DNA of 64,000 nucleotides from Streptomyces liliiviolaceus (GCF_018070025.1 NZ_JAGPYQ010000001.1:3658001-3722000); one strand, 5' to 3'. Positions 28,301 through 36,032 are shown, numbered from the stretch's first letter. Translations and numbers: made by a program. Notes: a model not told the origin generated them from the sequence alone.

Positions 28301-28869
28301 GCCTGGAGCACGTGCTGTCCGACAAGGCCGACGCGGGCATCGCCCAGCTCACCGGCGGCGAGCACGGGGACGGCGCGGTCGTCACCATCGGCGGCATCAT
28401 CTCCGGCCTCCAGCGCAAGATGACCAAGCAGGGCAACGCCTGGGCCATCGCCACCGTGGAGGACCTGGCCGGTTCCATCGAGTGCATGTTCTTCCCCGCG
28501 ACCTACCAGCTGGTGTCGACGCAACTCGTCGAGGACGCGGTGGTGTTCGTCAAGGGACGCCTCGACAAGCGCGAGGACGTGCCGCGCCTGGTCGCGATGG
28601 AACTGCAGGTCCCGGACCTGTCGAACGCGGGCACCAACGCGCCCGTGATCCTCACCATCCCGGCCCTGAAGATCACCCCGCCCATGATCAGCAGGCTCGG
28701 CGAGATCCTCAGCCACCACCGCGGCGAGAGCGAGGTACGGATCAGGCTCCAGGGCCCGAGCAAGACCACGGTCCTGCGGCTCGACCGGCACCGGGTGAAG
28801 CCCGACCCCGCGCTCTTCGGCGACCTGAAGGTGCTGCTGGGCCCGGCCTGCCTGGCGGTCACCGGCTGA
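25324..28869 (+). CDS. dnaE: DNA polymerase III alpha subunit (DnaE1, replicative)
   Basis: The 1181-residue catalytic subunit of the chromosomal replicase. An N-terminal PHP domain starts at once (THLHVHTQYSLLDG, NDSHYTY). The polymerase core carries the catalytic aspartates in MPDVDIDFDERRR near residue 420, with GPGRGSAAGS and MGVHAAGV. GVFQFDGGPMRSLL and YRPGPMG mark the fingers. Later come helix-hairpin-helix, beta-clamp-binding (EGQFDLFGG) and OB-fold regions (VTIGGIISGLQRKMTKQGN). GTG 25324 is chosen over the upstream in-frame codon at 25309 because GGAGG lies 8 nt before it. It ends before a 17-bp palindromic hairpin. Confidence 0.97.
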   Translation: MSKPPFTHLHVHTQYSLLDGAARLKDMFDACNEMGMSHIAMSDHGNLHGAYDFFHSAKKAGVTPIIGIEAYVAPESRRNKRKIKWGQPHQKRDDISGSGGYTHKTIWAANKTGLHNLFRLSSDAYAEGWLQKWPRMDKESISQWSEGLIASTGCPSGELQTRLRLGQFDEAVKAASEYQDIFGKDRYFLELMDHGIEIESRVRDDLLRVGKKLGIPPLVTNDSHYTYAHEATAHDALLCIQTGKNLSDPDRFRFDGTGYYLKSTDEMYAVDSSDAWQEGCANTLLVAEQIDTTGMFEAKNLMPKFDIPDGFTEVTWFQEEVRRGMERRFPGGVPDDRQKQAEYEMDVIIQMGFPGYFLVVADFIMWAKNQGIAVGPGRGSAAGSIVAYAMGITDLDPIPHGLIFERFLNPERVSMPDVDIDFDERRRVEVIRYVTEKYGADKVAMIGTYGKIKAKNAIKDSARVLGYPYAMGDRLTKAMPADVLGKGIDLNGITDPKHPRYGEAGEIRGMYENEPDVKKVIDTAKGVEGLVRQMGVHAAGVIMSSEPIVDHAPVWVRHTDNVTITQWDYPQCESLGLLKMDFLGLRNLTIMDDAIKMVKANKGIDLEMLSLPLDDPKTFELLCRGDTLGVFQFDGGPMRSLLRQMQPDNFEDISAVSALYRPGPMGMNSHINYAERKNKRQEITPIHKELEEPLEEVLAVTYGLIVYQEQVQKAAQIIAGYSLGEADILRRVMGKKKPEELAKNFVLYQAGARKNGYSDEAIQALWDVLVPFAGYAFNKAHSAAYGLVSYWTGYLKANYPAEYMAALLTSVKDDKDKSAVYLNECRRMKIKVLPPNVNESEQNFAAQGDDVILFGLSAVRNVGTNVVESIIRSRKAKGKYNSFPDYLDKVEAAACNKRTTESLIKAGAFDTMGHTRKGLTAHFEPMIDNVVAVKRKEAEGQFDLFGGMGEADNSEPGFGLDVEFTTDEWDKAYLLAQEREMLGLYVSDHPLFGLEHVLSDKADAGIAQLTGGEHGDGAVVTIGGIISGLQRKMTKQGNAWAIATVEDLAGSIECMFFPATYQLVSTQLVEDAVVFVKGRLDKREDVPRLVAMELQVPDLSNAGTNAPVILTIPALKITPPMISRLGEILSHHRGESEVRIRLQGPSKTTVLRLDRHRVKPDPALFGDLKVLLGPACLAVTG

Positions 28870-28919
28870 CGGCCCGAGGGGCCTTCGGGCCTCCGGTTCT
28901 CCCGGTCTCCGGACCGGCG

Positions 28920-28953
28920 CGAGGGGCGCACCCGTGCACGGGTGCGCCCCTCG
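28920..28953. terminator. Palindromic terminator hairpin after dnaE
   Basis: A perfect 17-bp inverted repeat (28920-28936 with 28937-28953) has no spacer, so the centre GTGCAC forms the loop. It lies between dnaE (+) and the small gene ending at 28990 (-) and probably terminates both. Confidence 0.7.
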
Positions 28954-28989
28954 GCGTGTGCCTGGGCCGCAAGGGCCCGCGCTCTCGGC

Positions 28990-29169
28990 TCAGTTGTGGC
29001 CGAAACGCTTCTGGTGCTTGCGGGCGACATCGGCCGGGCTGCCCTGGATCTGCGACACCGGCGACTGCCGCTCCTGAGCCGAGGACCGCTCGGACTGCTC
29101 CTGCGCACGCTCCGGCTGCGAAGAGCGGCTCTGTTCGCCGCCCTGCTTACGGTTCTTGTTCTTGGCCAT
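28990..29169 (-). CDS. Small hydrophilic protein of unknown function
   Basis: A 59-residue, Gln/Ser/Lys/Arg-rich protein (MAKNKNRKQGGEQSRSSQPE at the start, GSPADVARKHQKRFGHN at the end) with no membrane segment. I do not recognise the family; proteins with this MAKNKNRKQGG start occur widely in Streptomyces. The ATG at 29169 has GTAGGAGGC upstream, which supports translation; an upstream in-frame start at 29241 lacks such a site. Its composition suggests a disordered stress-type protein, which is inference. Confidence 0.65.
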   Translation of the reverse strand: MAKNKNRKQGGEQSRSSQPERAQEQSERSSAQERQSPVSQIQGSPADVARKHQKRFGHN

Positions 29170-29391
29170 GGTGCTGCCTCCTACGGGGTTTTCAGGGGCC
29201 AGGGCCGGGACCAGACTCACATAGGCTGAGGAGTCGCGCATTTCGGATAATTACCGTGCGTAATAAGGCCTGTGGGCGAGTGATACGCCGATCCGCCACG
29301 CCGAAGATCGAGTTCCGGCCGTTAACCTCCGCGTGGTCGGGCAGACTCGAAGGAAGCCCGAAGCAAACCTCCCGGAAAGAGGGTGGATCGC

Positions 29392-30672
29392 GTGGACCGC
29401 TGCATCGTCCTGGTGGACGCCGGTTATCTGCTCGGGGCCGCTGCCAGTCTTCTCGCCGGGGAACCCTCGCGATCCCGGATCACCGTGGACCACGCCGCCC
29501 TCATCCAGGGGCTGCGCGAGCGCGCCGAGTCCGAGACGGATCGGCCCCTGCTGCGCATCTACTGGTTCGACGGCGCCCCCGACCGCGTACCGCAGCCGGA
29601 ACACCGCAGGCTGCGGGTGATGCCCCGGGTCACGGTGCGCCTCGGCGCGCTGACCCGCAGCGACGGGCGGTGGGCGCAGAAGGGCGTCGACGCCGCCATG
29701 CACGCCGAGCTGACGGAGCTGGCGCGCAATCGTGCCTGCTCCGACGTCGTACTCGTCACCGGCGACGGGGATCTGCTGCCCGGCATGATGGCCGCCAAGG
29801 AACACGGGGTCGCCGTGCACCTGTGGGCCGTGCAGGCCGCGGACGGCGACTACAACCAGTCCGAGGACCTCGTCGCCGAGGCCGACGAGCGGCGCGTGCT
29901 CGACCGGGTCTGGATCACCAAGGCCGTCCGGGCCAAGGAACTCGGCGGGGTCTGCGCGCCGCCGCCCGTGCCGCGGCCCGAGATCGCCGCGATCCTCTCC
30001 GCGCCGCTGCCCGAGTCCGCGCTCGGCTCCACGCTGGGCTCCGCCGGTGAGCGGACCGTGGGGGAACGGACCGTGGGGGAACGGGCCGTGGCGGAGGCCG
30101 AGCACACGCAGGCCGCGCCGGGCGAGAACGGCACGGAGGCGCGGGTGCCGGCCGCGAAGGGTGTGCCCACGCCGAAGGACCTGGCCGCGCTGCGGGCGCC
30201 CGGACCGCCCGGTGCGCCCGGCGGGGCGGCGGCGCAGCATCCCGCGAACGCGACGCTGCGCTGGTCGTCCGACAAGGGGTGGGTGGACCGGCCCGGTACC
30301 GCCGCCCCGGAGAACGCGGAGGCGGCGCTGCTGCCGACGCTCGCGCAGCTCACCTCGGCGGAGCAGCGGTGGGCCGACCGGGAGGAGGACATCACCACGG
30401 TCGGCGGTGACCCCTTCGAGGTCGGGCAGGTGTTCGCGCGGCGGTGGATGGGGCGGCTGGCCGACCAGACGCAGCTGCCGAAGCTGTCCACGATGTATCC
30501 GCGGGTGCCGCATCGGATCGACGGGGAGCTGTTGCGGTACGCGGCGCGGTTCGGGTTGCTCGCGCACAAGGACGATCAGATCGATGAGCATGACCGGTAT
30601 GCGATTCGGGCGGGGTTCTGGCGGGAGATCGATGCGCGGACCTCTGCGGAGCATGCTCCCGCAGGGGAGTAG
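29392..30672 (+). CDS. NYN-domain (PIN-like, LabA-type) putative ribonuclease
   Basis: A 426-residue protein. Residues 1-175 are a NYN domain: CIVLVDAGYLLGAA with the first catalytic Asp, LLRIYWFDG, QKGVDAAMHAEL and VVLVTGDGDLLPGM with later acidic residues. NYN proteins are putative metal-dependent RNases. A Pro/Ala/Glu-rich linker with 15-nt tandem repeats (30052-30096, RTVGE units) leads to a C-terminal domain (about 310-415: RWADREEDITTVGGDPFEVGQVFARRWM) of unknown function that resembles a helical OST-HTH-like or winged region. The start GTG 29392 has AGAGGG upstream; GTG 29383 is an alternative. Confidence 0.85.
   Translation: MDRCIVLVDAGYLLGAAASLLAGEPSRSRITVDHAALIQGLRERAESETDRPLLRIYWFDGAPDRVPQPEHRRLRVMPRVTVRLGALTRSDGRWAQKGVDAAMHAELTELARNRACSDVVLVTGDGDLLPGMMAAKEHGVAVHLWAVQAADGDYNQSEDLVAEADERRVLDRVWITKAVRAKELGGVCAPPPVPRPEIAAILSAPLPESALGSTLGSAGERTVGERTVGERAVAEAEHTQAAPGENGTEARVPAAKGVPTPKDLAALRAPGPPGAPGGAAAQHPANATLRWSSDKGWVDRPGTAAPENAEAALLPTLAQLTSAEQRWADREEDITTVGGDPFEVGQVFARRWMGRLADQTQLPKLSTMYPRVPHRIDGELLRYAARFGLLAHKDDQIDEHDRYAIRAGFWREIDARTSAEHAPAGE
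30052..30096 (+). repeat. 15-nt tandem repeat in the NYN gene linker
   Basis: CGGACCGTGGGGGAA at 30052-30066 is repeated exactly at 30067-30081 and loosely at 30082-30096. It encodes successive RTVGE-type units in the linker. Confidence 0.9.
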
Positions 30673-30715
30673 GTGGGGTGTTGTGTTGTCGGGTGCGGGT
30701 CGGTGGGGGTTGGTC

Positions 30716-30735
30716 GCGCAGTTCCCCGCGCCCCT
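30716..30735 (+). repeat. Dispersed 20-nt repeat core, copy 5
   Basis: Exact copy of the GCGCAGTTCCCCGCGCCCCT core, preceded by GGGTGCGGGTCGGTGGGGGTTGG-type sequence, between the NYN gene and the ABC transporter genes. The stretch 30673-30838 holds nothing else I can identify. Confidence 0.95.
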
Positions 30736-30838
30736 TGGGACGGGCTGCGCCCTGTCCCCGCGTCCCTGAGGGGCACTTCGTGTGCCCCTGATGGGGGCCC
30801 TGGCGTCCGGCTCTGGCGGGGTTTGGCCTCCCCGCGCG

Positions 30839-30866
30839 TTGTTCGTGGGGTGGGACCCCGTAGTCT
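30839..30866 (+). promoter_or_regulatory. Candidate promoter of the ABC transporter operon
   Basis: TTGTTC (30839-30844) and TAGTCT (30861-30866) are separated by 16 bp. The GTG start at 30875 is only 8 nt beyond the -10 and lacks a Shine-Dalgarno sequence, so the transcript is probably leaderless. Confidence 0.5.
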
Positions 30867-30874
30867 CGGGTCTC

Positions 30875-31906
30875 GTGAGTACGCGCACCGCACAGGCAGT
30901 CCGGGACGGGCACGGTGGGGATGTCGTGTGTGCCGTGCGGGATCTTACGAAGACGTATCCGGCGGTGCGCGGCCGGCGCGGGCAGCCCGCGACACCCGAG
31001 GTGCGGGCCACCGACGGCGTCCGCATCGACATCCGGCAGGGCGAGATCTTCGGGCTGCTCGGGCCGAACGGCGCCGGCAAGACCACTCTCGTACGCCAGC
31101 TGACCGGGCTGATGCGCCCCGACCGCGGCAGTGTCGAGATCCTCGGGCACGACATCGTGCGCCACCCCGAGCGGGCGTCGCGCATCCTCGCGTACCTCGG
31201 GCAGGAGTCCACCGCGCTCGACGAGCTGACCGTGTCGCTCGCCGCGGAGACCACCGGCCGGCTGCGCGGGCTCGACGTGCGCGGCGCGCGGGCCGAGCGG
31301 GACGCGGTCCTGGAGGAGCTGGGGCTCACCGCACTCGCCTCGCGGCCCCTGAAGAAGCTCTCCGGCGGACAGCGGCGGCTCGCCTGCTTCGCCACCACCC
31401 TCGTCGGCGTACGGCCCTTCCTCGTCCTCGACGAGCCCACCACCGGGATGGACCCCGTCGCCCGCCGGGCCGTCTGGAGCGCCGTCGACCGGCGCCGGGC
31501 CGAGCACGCCACGACGGTCCTCCTGGTCACCCACAACGTCATCGAGGCGGAGACCGTCCTCGACCGCGTCGCCGTGCTCGACCGGGGCCGCGTCATCGCC
31601 TGCGACACCCCCTCCGGCCTCAAGGAACAGGTCGCGGGCGAGGTACGGCTCGAACTCGTCTGGCGCGAGCGCGCCCCGCTCGACGTGCCGGAAGTCGCGG
31701 CCCTGCGCGACCGCGCCGTAGAGTCGGGCCGTCGCTGGTCGCTGCGGCTGTCTCCCGAGGAGGCCCGCGCGGCCGTCGCGGCGGTCACCGGCGGCGCCGC
31801 GTTCGCGGCCCTGGACGACTTCACGCTCGCCACGCCGAGCCTGGAGGACGTGTATCTGGCACTGGGCGGCAGCGCCGGAAGCGTACGGGGGTTGGTCAAG
31901 GCATGA
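30875..31906 (+). CDS. ABC transporter ATP-binding protein
   Basis: A 343-residue ABC ATPase of the drug/lipid exporter (DrrA-like, ABC-2) type. Walker A is LGPNGAGKTT (about residue 67), the signature is LSGGQRRLACFATTL, Walker B is FLVLDEPTTGMDP and the switch His is in LLVTHNV. About 100 C-terminal residues after the core form a DrrA-type regulatory extension (PSLEDVYLALGG). The stop overlaps the permease ATG (ATGA), so the two subunits are coupled. Substrate is unknown. Arg replaces the usual Gln after the signature (GGQRRLA), within family variation. Confidence 0.92.
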   Translation: MSTRTAQAVRDGHGGDVVCAVRDLTKTYPAVRGRRGQPATPEVRATDGVRIDIRQGEIFGLLGPNGAGKTTLVRQLTGLMRPDRGSVEILGHDIVRHPERASRILAYLGQESTALDELTVSLAAETTGRLRGLDVRGARAERDAVLEELGLTALASRPLKKLSGGQRRLACFATTLVGVRPFLVLDEPTTGMDPVARRAVWSAVDRRRAEHATTVLLVTHNVIEAETVLDRVAVLDRGRVIACDTPSGLKEQVAGEVRLELVWRERAPLDVPEVAALRDRAVESGRRWSLRLSPEEARAAVAAVTGGAAFAALDDFTLATPSLEDVYLALGGSAGSVRGLVKA

Positions 31907-32820
31907 GCACGCGGGCCCCCGCAGCCGTACGGAACAGGTACAAGGACGACAGCCGAAGCGAACAGGAGCCGCGCGACGTGAGTGTCGTACCCGCCGAGAT
32001 CCTGCCCGGCGCAGCCCGTGTGGACGGGAGCCGGAGCGTGGACACCGAGGACGGTGCCCGTGCCGTGGCCGTGCTCGGGCCGCGCGCGCGGCTGTGGCCG
32101 GCGCTGGCCGCCGTCTACCGGGCGCAGCTCTCCCGGGCCAGGGTGGCGCGGATCCCGCTGCTGTTCGTGGCGACCTTCCAGTCGATCGGGATCATGGTCC
32201 TGATGCGCGGGGTCGTGGACGGCGGCGGCGAGGCGCGGGCCGTGGTCGCCGGTTCGTCGGTCCTCGTGGTCGCGTTCGTCGCGCTCAACCTGCTCGCCCA
32301 GTACTTCGGACAGCTGCGCGCCAGCGGCGGTCTCGACCACTACGCGACGCTGCCCGTACCGCCCGCCGCCGTCGTGCTCGGCGCGGCCGCCGCGTACGCC
32401 TCCTTCACCGTGCCCGGGACGCTGGTGACCGCCGTCGTGGGCAGCGTCCTCTTCCAGCTGCCGCTGACGCACCTGTGGATCCTCGTCGCCGTCATCCCGC
32501 TCGCGGGCGCGGCGCTCGCCGGGCTCGGAGCGGCGCTCGGACTCCTCGCGCCCCGCCCCGAACTGGCTACGCTGCTCGGCCAGTTGGGCATGTCCGCCGC
32601 GCTGCTGCTCGGCGTGCTGCCGCCGGACCGGCTGCCGACGTTCGTGCAGTGGGCGCGCGATCTGATGCCCTCCACCTACGGGGTCGAGGCGCTCGGGCTG
32701 ACCTTCGGGCCGGACCCGGACTGGGGTCTCGTGCTGCTCGACCTCGCCGTCTGCGCGGGTGTCGGCGTCGCCTCGCTGGCCGTCGCGACCTGGGCCTACC
32801 GCCGGGCGGCCGTCCGGTGA
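31903..32820 (+). CDS. ABC-2 type transporter permease
   Basis: A 305-residue membrane protein with a hydrophilic N-terminus of about 65 residues and six hydrophobic segments (about 80-290). The pattern VARIPLLFVATFQSIGIMVLMRG, the long loop and DLMPSTYGVEALGL near the end are typical of ABC-2 permeases that pair with DrrA-like ATPases. It overlaps the ATPase gene by 4 nt. Together they should form an exporter with two copies of each subunit. The transported compound cannot be inferred. Confidence 0.88.
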   Translation: MSTRAPAAVRNRYKDDSRSEQEPRDVSVVPAEILPGAARVDGSRSVDTEDGARAVAVLGPRARLWPALAAVYRAQLSRARVARIPLLFVATFQSIGIMVLMRGVVDGGGEARAVVAGSSVLVVAFVALNLLAQYFGQLRASGGLDHYATLPVPPAAVVLGAAAAYASFTVPGTLVTAVVGSVLFQLPLTHLWILVAVIPLAGAALAGLGAALGLLAPRPELATLLGQLGMSAALLLGVLPPDRLPTFVQWARDLMPSTYGVEALGLTFGPDPDWGLVLLDLAVCAGVGVASLAVATWAYRRAAVR

Positions 32821-32842
32821 CGCGCCCGACAGGCGGGCCTGG

Positions 32843-32848
32843 CACGAT
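32843..32848 (+). promoter_or_regulatory. Candidate -10 element, leaderless start of the DUF2567 gene
   Basis: CACGAT lies 6 nt before the GTG at 32855 with no Shine-Dalgarno between. It matches the leaderless layout seen at several other genes here. Confidence 0.4.
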
Positions 32849-32854
32849 GGCGGT

Positions 32855-33484
32855 GTGACCGCACCGCTGAACCCGCCTCCGCCGCCGCACCACCAGCCGC
32901 CGCACGACGCCTGGCAGGCGCCGCCCGCCGGGTACGGGCTCGGTCATCAGGAGGACGGTCCCGGAATGAAGACAGAGCTGCGCGAGGCCGCGATCGTCGT
33001 GGTCGCGATGGCGGTCGGCGGGCTGCTGCTCGGTGTCCTGTGGTGGTGGCTGGCACCGCACGTGCCGCTGGTCTCGGACGACACCACCGTCTACCTCGCG
33101 GACACGGAGGGGGAGCAGGCCATCGGCGTGGACGGAACGTTCACTCTGCTGGCACTCGGCCTCGGCCTGGTCAGCGCGCTGGTGGTGTTCCTGGCGCGGC
33201 GCAAGGGCGGCATCGCGCTCGTCGTCGCCCTCACCGTCGGCGGCGTCCTCGGCTCCCTGGTCGCCTGGCGCCTCGGCATCTGGCTCGGCCCCACCCAGGA
33301 CGTGGTCGCGCACGCCAAGGAAGCCGGCAAGGGCGTCACCTTCGACGCCCCGCTGGAACTCGGCGCGAAGGGCGCCCTGCTGGCCTGGTCCCTCTCGGCC
33401 CTGCTGATCCACCTGGGCCTGACGGCCCTCTTCGCCCCCAGGGACCCGGACCCCTTCGAGACCCCGTACTACCCCAAGGCCTAG
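32855..33484 (+). CDS. DUF2567-type membrane protein
   Basis: A 209-residue protein with a Pro/His-rich cytoplasmic N-terminus (PPPPPHHQPP), four hydrophobic segments (about 48-70, 100-118, 125-148 and 168-190) and a soluble loop after the first (VSDDTTVYLADTEGEQAIGVDGTF). The layout matches the actinobacterial DUF2567 family, which has no assigned function. It follows the ABC permease by 34 nt on the same strand but probably has its own leaderless promoter. Confidence 0.68.
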   Translation: MTAPLNPPPPPHHQPPHDAWQAPPAGYGLGHQEDGPGMKTELREAAIVVVAMAVGGLLLGVLWWWLAPHVPLVSDDTTVYLADTEGEQAIGVDGTFTLLALGLGLVSALVVFLARRKGGIALVVALTVGGVLGSLVAWRLGIWLGPTQDVVAHAKEAGKGVTFDAPLELGAKGALLAWSLSALLIHLGLTALFAPRDPDPFETPYYPKA

Positions 33485-33510
33485 AGGGTGGGGCAGCCCC
33501 ACAGGGGCAC

Positions 33511-33530
33511 AGGGGCGCGGGGAACCGCGC
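33511..33530 (-). repeat. Dispersed 20-nt repeat core, copy 6 (inverted, one mismatch)
   Basis: The inverse complement of the core occurs with a single change, in the space between the DUF2567 gene and the bL37-like gene. Confidence 0.85.
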
Positions 33531-33581
33531 GCCCGGCCACGGCGCACCCGCAGCCGACTCACCGGCCTTCGAGCGGAGCGT

Positions 33582-33656
33582 TCACGCCGGCCGCCGCCCA
33601 TGATTCGCCCGACCCTTCCGGACACGCCACTTCCGCTTACGCGTCTTCTTCGACAT
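33582..33656 (-). CDS. bL37-like 24-residue ribosomal protein
   Basis: The minus strand from ATG 33656 to TGA 33584-33582 encodes a 24-residue, very basic peptide beginning MSKKTRKRKWRVRKGR and ending ANHGRRPA. It closely resembles bL37, the 24-residue large-subunit protein found in mycobacterial ribosome structures, sharing the start, the basic core and the ANHG(K/R)RP ending. Codon use is typical of expressed Streptomyces genes (AAG, CGG). TTAAGT (33671-33666), 9 nt upstream, may be a -10 of a leaderless transcript; GAGG lies very close to the ATG. It is too short for routine gene calling. Confidence 0.8.
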   Translation of the reverse strand: MSKKTRKRKWRVRKGRANHGRRPA

Positions 33657-33718
33657 GTCCTCGGTACTTAACCGAGAACCCGGCCCCCGTCGAGAGCCCG
33701 CGCACGCCCGCCGGGAGG

Positions 33719-34225
33719 TCAGCTCCGCCCGACGGCGGCCACCACCGCACCGGTGAGCCGCGCGAGGTCGTCGGGGGCCAGCTCGACCTCCAGCCCCCGC
33801 CGCCCCGCGGAGACACAGATCGTGGCGTGCCCGCGCGCGGACGCGTCCAGCACCGTACGGAGCCGCTTGCGCTGTCCGAGCGGCGAGATGCCCCCGCGGA
33901 CGTACCCCGTGGTGCGTTCCGCGGCGGCCGGATCGGCCATCGCGGCCCGCTTGCCGCCCACCGCCGCCGCCAGCGCCTTCAGGTCGAGGGAGCCCGCCAC
34001 GGGCACGACGGCGACCGTCAGGTCCCCGTCGACGTCCGCGACCAGCGTCTTGAAGACCCGGTCCGGGGACACCCCCATGGCCTCGGCGGCCTCCTCCCCG
34101 TACGAGGGGTGCGCCGGATCGTGCTCGTAGGCGTGGACCGTGAACCCGACCCCGGCCGCGGCGAGCGCCACGGTGGCCGGTGTCCCGCCCGTCTGCTGCT
34201 GCTGCTTCTTCGCCTTCTTGGCCAA
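33719..34225 (-). CDS. YbaK/EbsC-family aminoacyl-tRNA deacylase
   Basis: A 168-residue editing-domain protein. YbaK-type proteins hydrolyse Cys-tRNA-Pro and related mischarged tRNAs in trans. Family marks are EHDPAHPSYGEEAAEAMGVSPDRVFKTLVAD, LTVAVVPVAGSLDLKALA, AAERTTGYVRGGISPLGQRKRL and CVSAGRRGLEVELAPDDL. The start is TTG at 34225, with GAAGGAA at proper spacing; residues 2-11 are Lys/Gln-rich (AKKAKKQQQQ). It starts 11 nt after the LON-domain gene on the same strand and is probably co-transcribed with it. Confidence 0.91.
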   Translation of the reverse strand: MAKKAKKQQQQTGGTPATVALAAAGVGFTVHAYEHDPAHPSYGEEAAEAMGVSPDRVFKTLVADVDGDLTVAVVPVAGSLDLKALAAAVGGKRAAMADPAAAERTTGYVRGGISPLGQRKRLRTVLDASARGHATICVSAGRRGLEVELAPDDLARLTGAVVAAVGRS

Positions 34226-34236
34226 GGAAAGTTCCT

Positions 34237-34977
34237 TCAGTTCAGGCTCGTCGGCCCGCGCGTCAGCTCCGACGCGGGCAGCGAGGGCAGATTGCGGATG
34301 ATCGCGGTCTCCGCCCGCAGCAGCGTCAGCTCCTCGCGCAGCCGGGCCGCCGTGTCCGGTGCCTGGAGCAGCCGCTGCTTCGCCGGGACGTCCAGCATCG
34401 CCGCCGCCGCGACCAGGTACGAGACGACGGACGGCTCGTCGGGGAGATCGGCCCCGGTGGCGAGCGACCGCTCCCGCGCGCCCGCAAGCCGCTTCTGGTA
34501 CTGGCGGAAGGCCCGCAGCACCCCTTCCGCCAGCGCCCCCGCCTCTTCGCCGGGCTCCTCGGGCAGTTCTTCGAGGTCGGCCGTCAGATAGGGCCCGGAG
34601 GCGTCCACGGACTCCAGCCGTACCCGGGTCGTGCCGGTGGCCAGTACCTCGAAGCTGCCGTCGGCCCGCTCCCTGATCGTCGCCGCGTCGGCGATGCAGC
34701 CCACCGCGTGGAAGGCCTTCAGCGGCTCGTCGCCGAAGCCCGCCGAGGGCCCGCGCTGCGGTACGGCCGTCTGGTCGGGCATACCGGGCGACGTGGCCGC
34801 GACCTCGTGGCCGTCGCGGATGGCGACGACGGCGAACCGGCGCGGTTCGTCCTCGGGGGTCTTCAGCAGATCGCGCATCATCGCGCGATAGCGCTCCTCG
34901 AAGATGTTCAGCGGCAGGACGAGCCCGGGAAACAGCACCGAGTTCAGGGGGAAGAGTGGGAGCCGGACGGTGGTCAC
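34237..34977 (-). CDS. LON-substrate-binding-domain protein
   Basis: A 246-residue stand-alone N-terminal domain of Lon protease (PF02190), without ATPase or protease domains. It begins directly with the typical strand pattern RLPLFPLNSVLFPGLVLPLNIFEERYRAM and continues through FHAVGCIADAATI and VLATGTTRVRLE. The helical C-terminal half matches cereblon/LonN proteins. These are thought to bind substrates or adaptors; no enzymatic role is known. It is followed by the YbaK-type gene. Confidence 0.9.
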   Translation of the reverse strand: MTTVRLPLFPLNSVLFPGLVLPLNIFEERYRAMMRDLLKTPEDEPRRFAVVAIRDGHEVAATSPGMPDQTAVPQRGPSAGFGDEPLKAFHAVGCIADAATIRERADGSFEVLATGTTRVRLESVDASGPYLTADLEELPEEPGEEAGALAEGVLRAFRQYQKRLAGARERSLATGADLPDEPSVVSYLVAAAAMLDVPAKQRLLQAPDTAARLREELTLLRAETAIIRNLPSLPASELTRGPTSLN

Positions 34978-34988
34978 GACGGGAAAGC

Positions 34989-36032
34989 CTAATGGTCACC
35001 GGAGGGCGTAGGTCCGCCGCGCTCACTCCTTGGATGCGGAAGATCCCCGATCCGTGACCTCAGAGGTCGGTCCGAGGCCACTTGGAGCCGTATTCCGTCG
35101 CGCAGTTCGAGGAACTGGCCGAGCGGATCGTCCGAGACCCGGTCCCAGGGGAACGAGGTGGCGTACGGGCCGATCCGGCGCAGTTGTTCCAGCGCGTCCT
35201 CCCAGCGCTCCAGCCTGACCAGCACATAGGTGAGCAGATTGCGGACCTCCGCGGGCCACGGGTCGGCGTCCCGGTACTCGGCGGAGAGGGCGATCGCCAG
35301 GTCGGCCGCCGCGTCGAGGCGTGCGCGGCCGACGGCGGCCCCGCCGCCCTCGGTCAGATAGGCGAAGGCCGCCCGCACGGGCAGGGCCTGGACCAGGGAG
35401 CCGGGCAGCGCGTCGTGGGCGGCGCGCTCGGCGAAGTCGAAGCACTCGCGGTGCGAGCCGTACCAGGCGGCGGACAGGTACTGCAGGGCGGCCACATGGC
35501 AGCCGTAGTGGTGCGGGGAGCGGCGGACGGCCTGCGCCCACAGCTGCTCGAACTCGGTGTGCGGGGCGTTCGTGCCCCGGGCGTGGTCCAGCGCGATCCG
35601 CCACGGCACGGGGTCGCGCGGGGCGCCCTCGGCGGCGGCGGAGATCAGCGGCCCGACCTGGCGCAGCAGCTCGGCGCGGGCCGGTGACCGCCAGCTCCGG
35701 CACACCGCGAGTTCGGCCTTGACCAGGGCCGCGTCCGGGTCGTGCGGGGCGGCGGAGCGCCAGTGGTCGAACCACTCGCCGCGGGAGAGGGCGAAGGCCG
35801 CGAGGCGGGTCGCGTACCGGTCCCGGTTCTCCCACTCGGCCGACTCGCGGGTGGTGGACAGGAGCTTTCCGGCCGGGCCGTACTCGCCGCGGCCCGCCGC
35901 GACCAGGGCCGGGCCGAGCCGCTCGTCGGGGGCGTCGAGCAGCACCTCGTCGTCGTCGGGCAGACCGGCGGCGAGACTCGAAGTGTTCCGCGCCATCCGG
36001 ACCGTACGGAGGAGCGCTCGCAGCAGTGCCAT
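34989..36032 (-). CDS. Conserved hypothetical protein, probably all-helical (TPR-like)
   Basis: I do not recognise a named family with certainty. The 347-residue protein is Ala/Leu/Arg-rich, has no signal peptide or membrane segment, and shows helical-repeat texture (RLAAFALSRGEWFDHWRSAAP, HVAALQYLSAAWYGSHRECFDFAERAA, NLLTYVLVRLERWEDALEQLRRIG), with similarity of style to DUF4034/TPR proteins. It lies 12 nt upstream of the LON-domain gene on the same strand, so it may form an operon with it. The start at 36032 lacks a strong ribosome binding site; ATG 35995 is an alternative. Confidence 0.68.
   Translation of the reverse strand: MALLRALLRTVRMARNTSSLAAGLPDDDEVLLDAPDERLGPALVAAGRGEYGPAGKLLSTTRESAEWENRDRYATRLAAFALSRGEWFDHWRSAAPHDPDAALVKAELAVCRSWRSPARAELLRQVGPLISAAAEGAPRDPVPWRIALDHARGTNAPHTEFEQLWAQAVRRSPHHYGCHVAALQYLSAAWYGSHRECFDFAERAAHDALPGSLVQALPVRAAFAYLTEGGGAAVGRARLDAAADLAIALSAEYRDADPWPAEVRNLLTYVLVRLERWEDALEQLRRIGPYATSFPWDRVSDDPLGQFLELRDGIRLQVASDRPLRSRIGDLPHPRSERGGPTPSGDH

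Noticed and set aside
25549..28791. A 1080-codon open frame on the minus strand opposite dnaE
   Set aside because: It is a shadow of the high-GC3 dnaE coding sequence: low-complexity Val/Leu/Asp/His-rich translation, no family motif, and dnaE on the other strand is unmistakable.
29251..32472. A 1073-codon open frame on the minus strand across the NYN and ABC genes
   Set aside because: It spans two genes and an intergenic repeat, has Arg/Pro/Gly-rich nonsense composition, and the plus-strand genes carry clear motifs.
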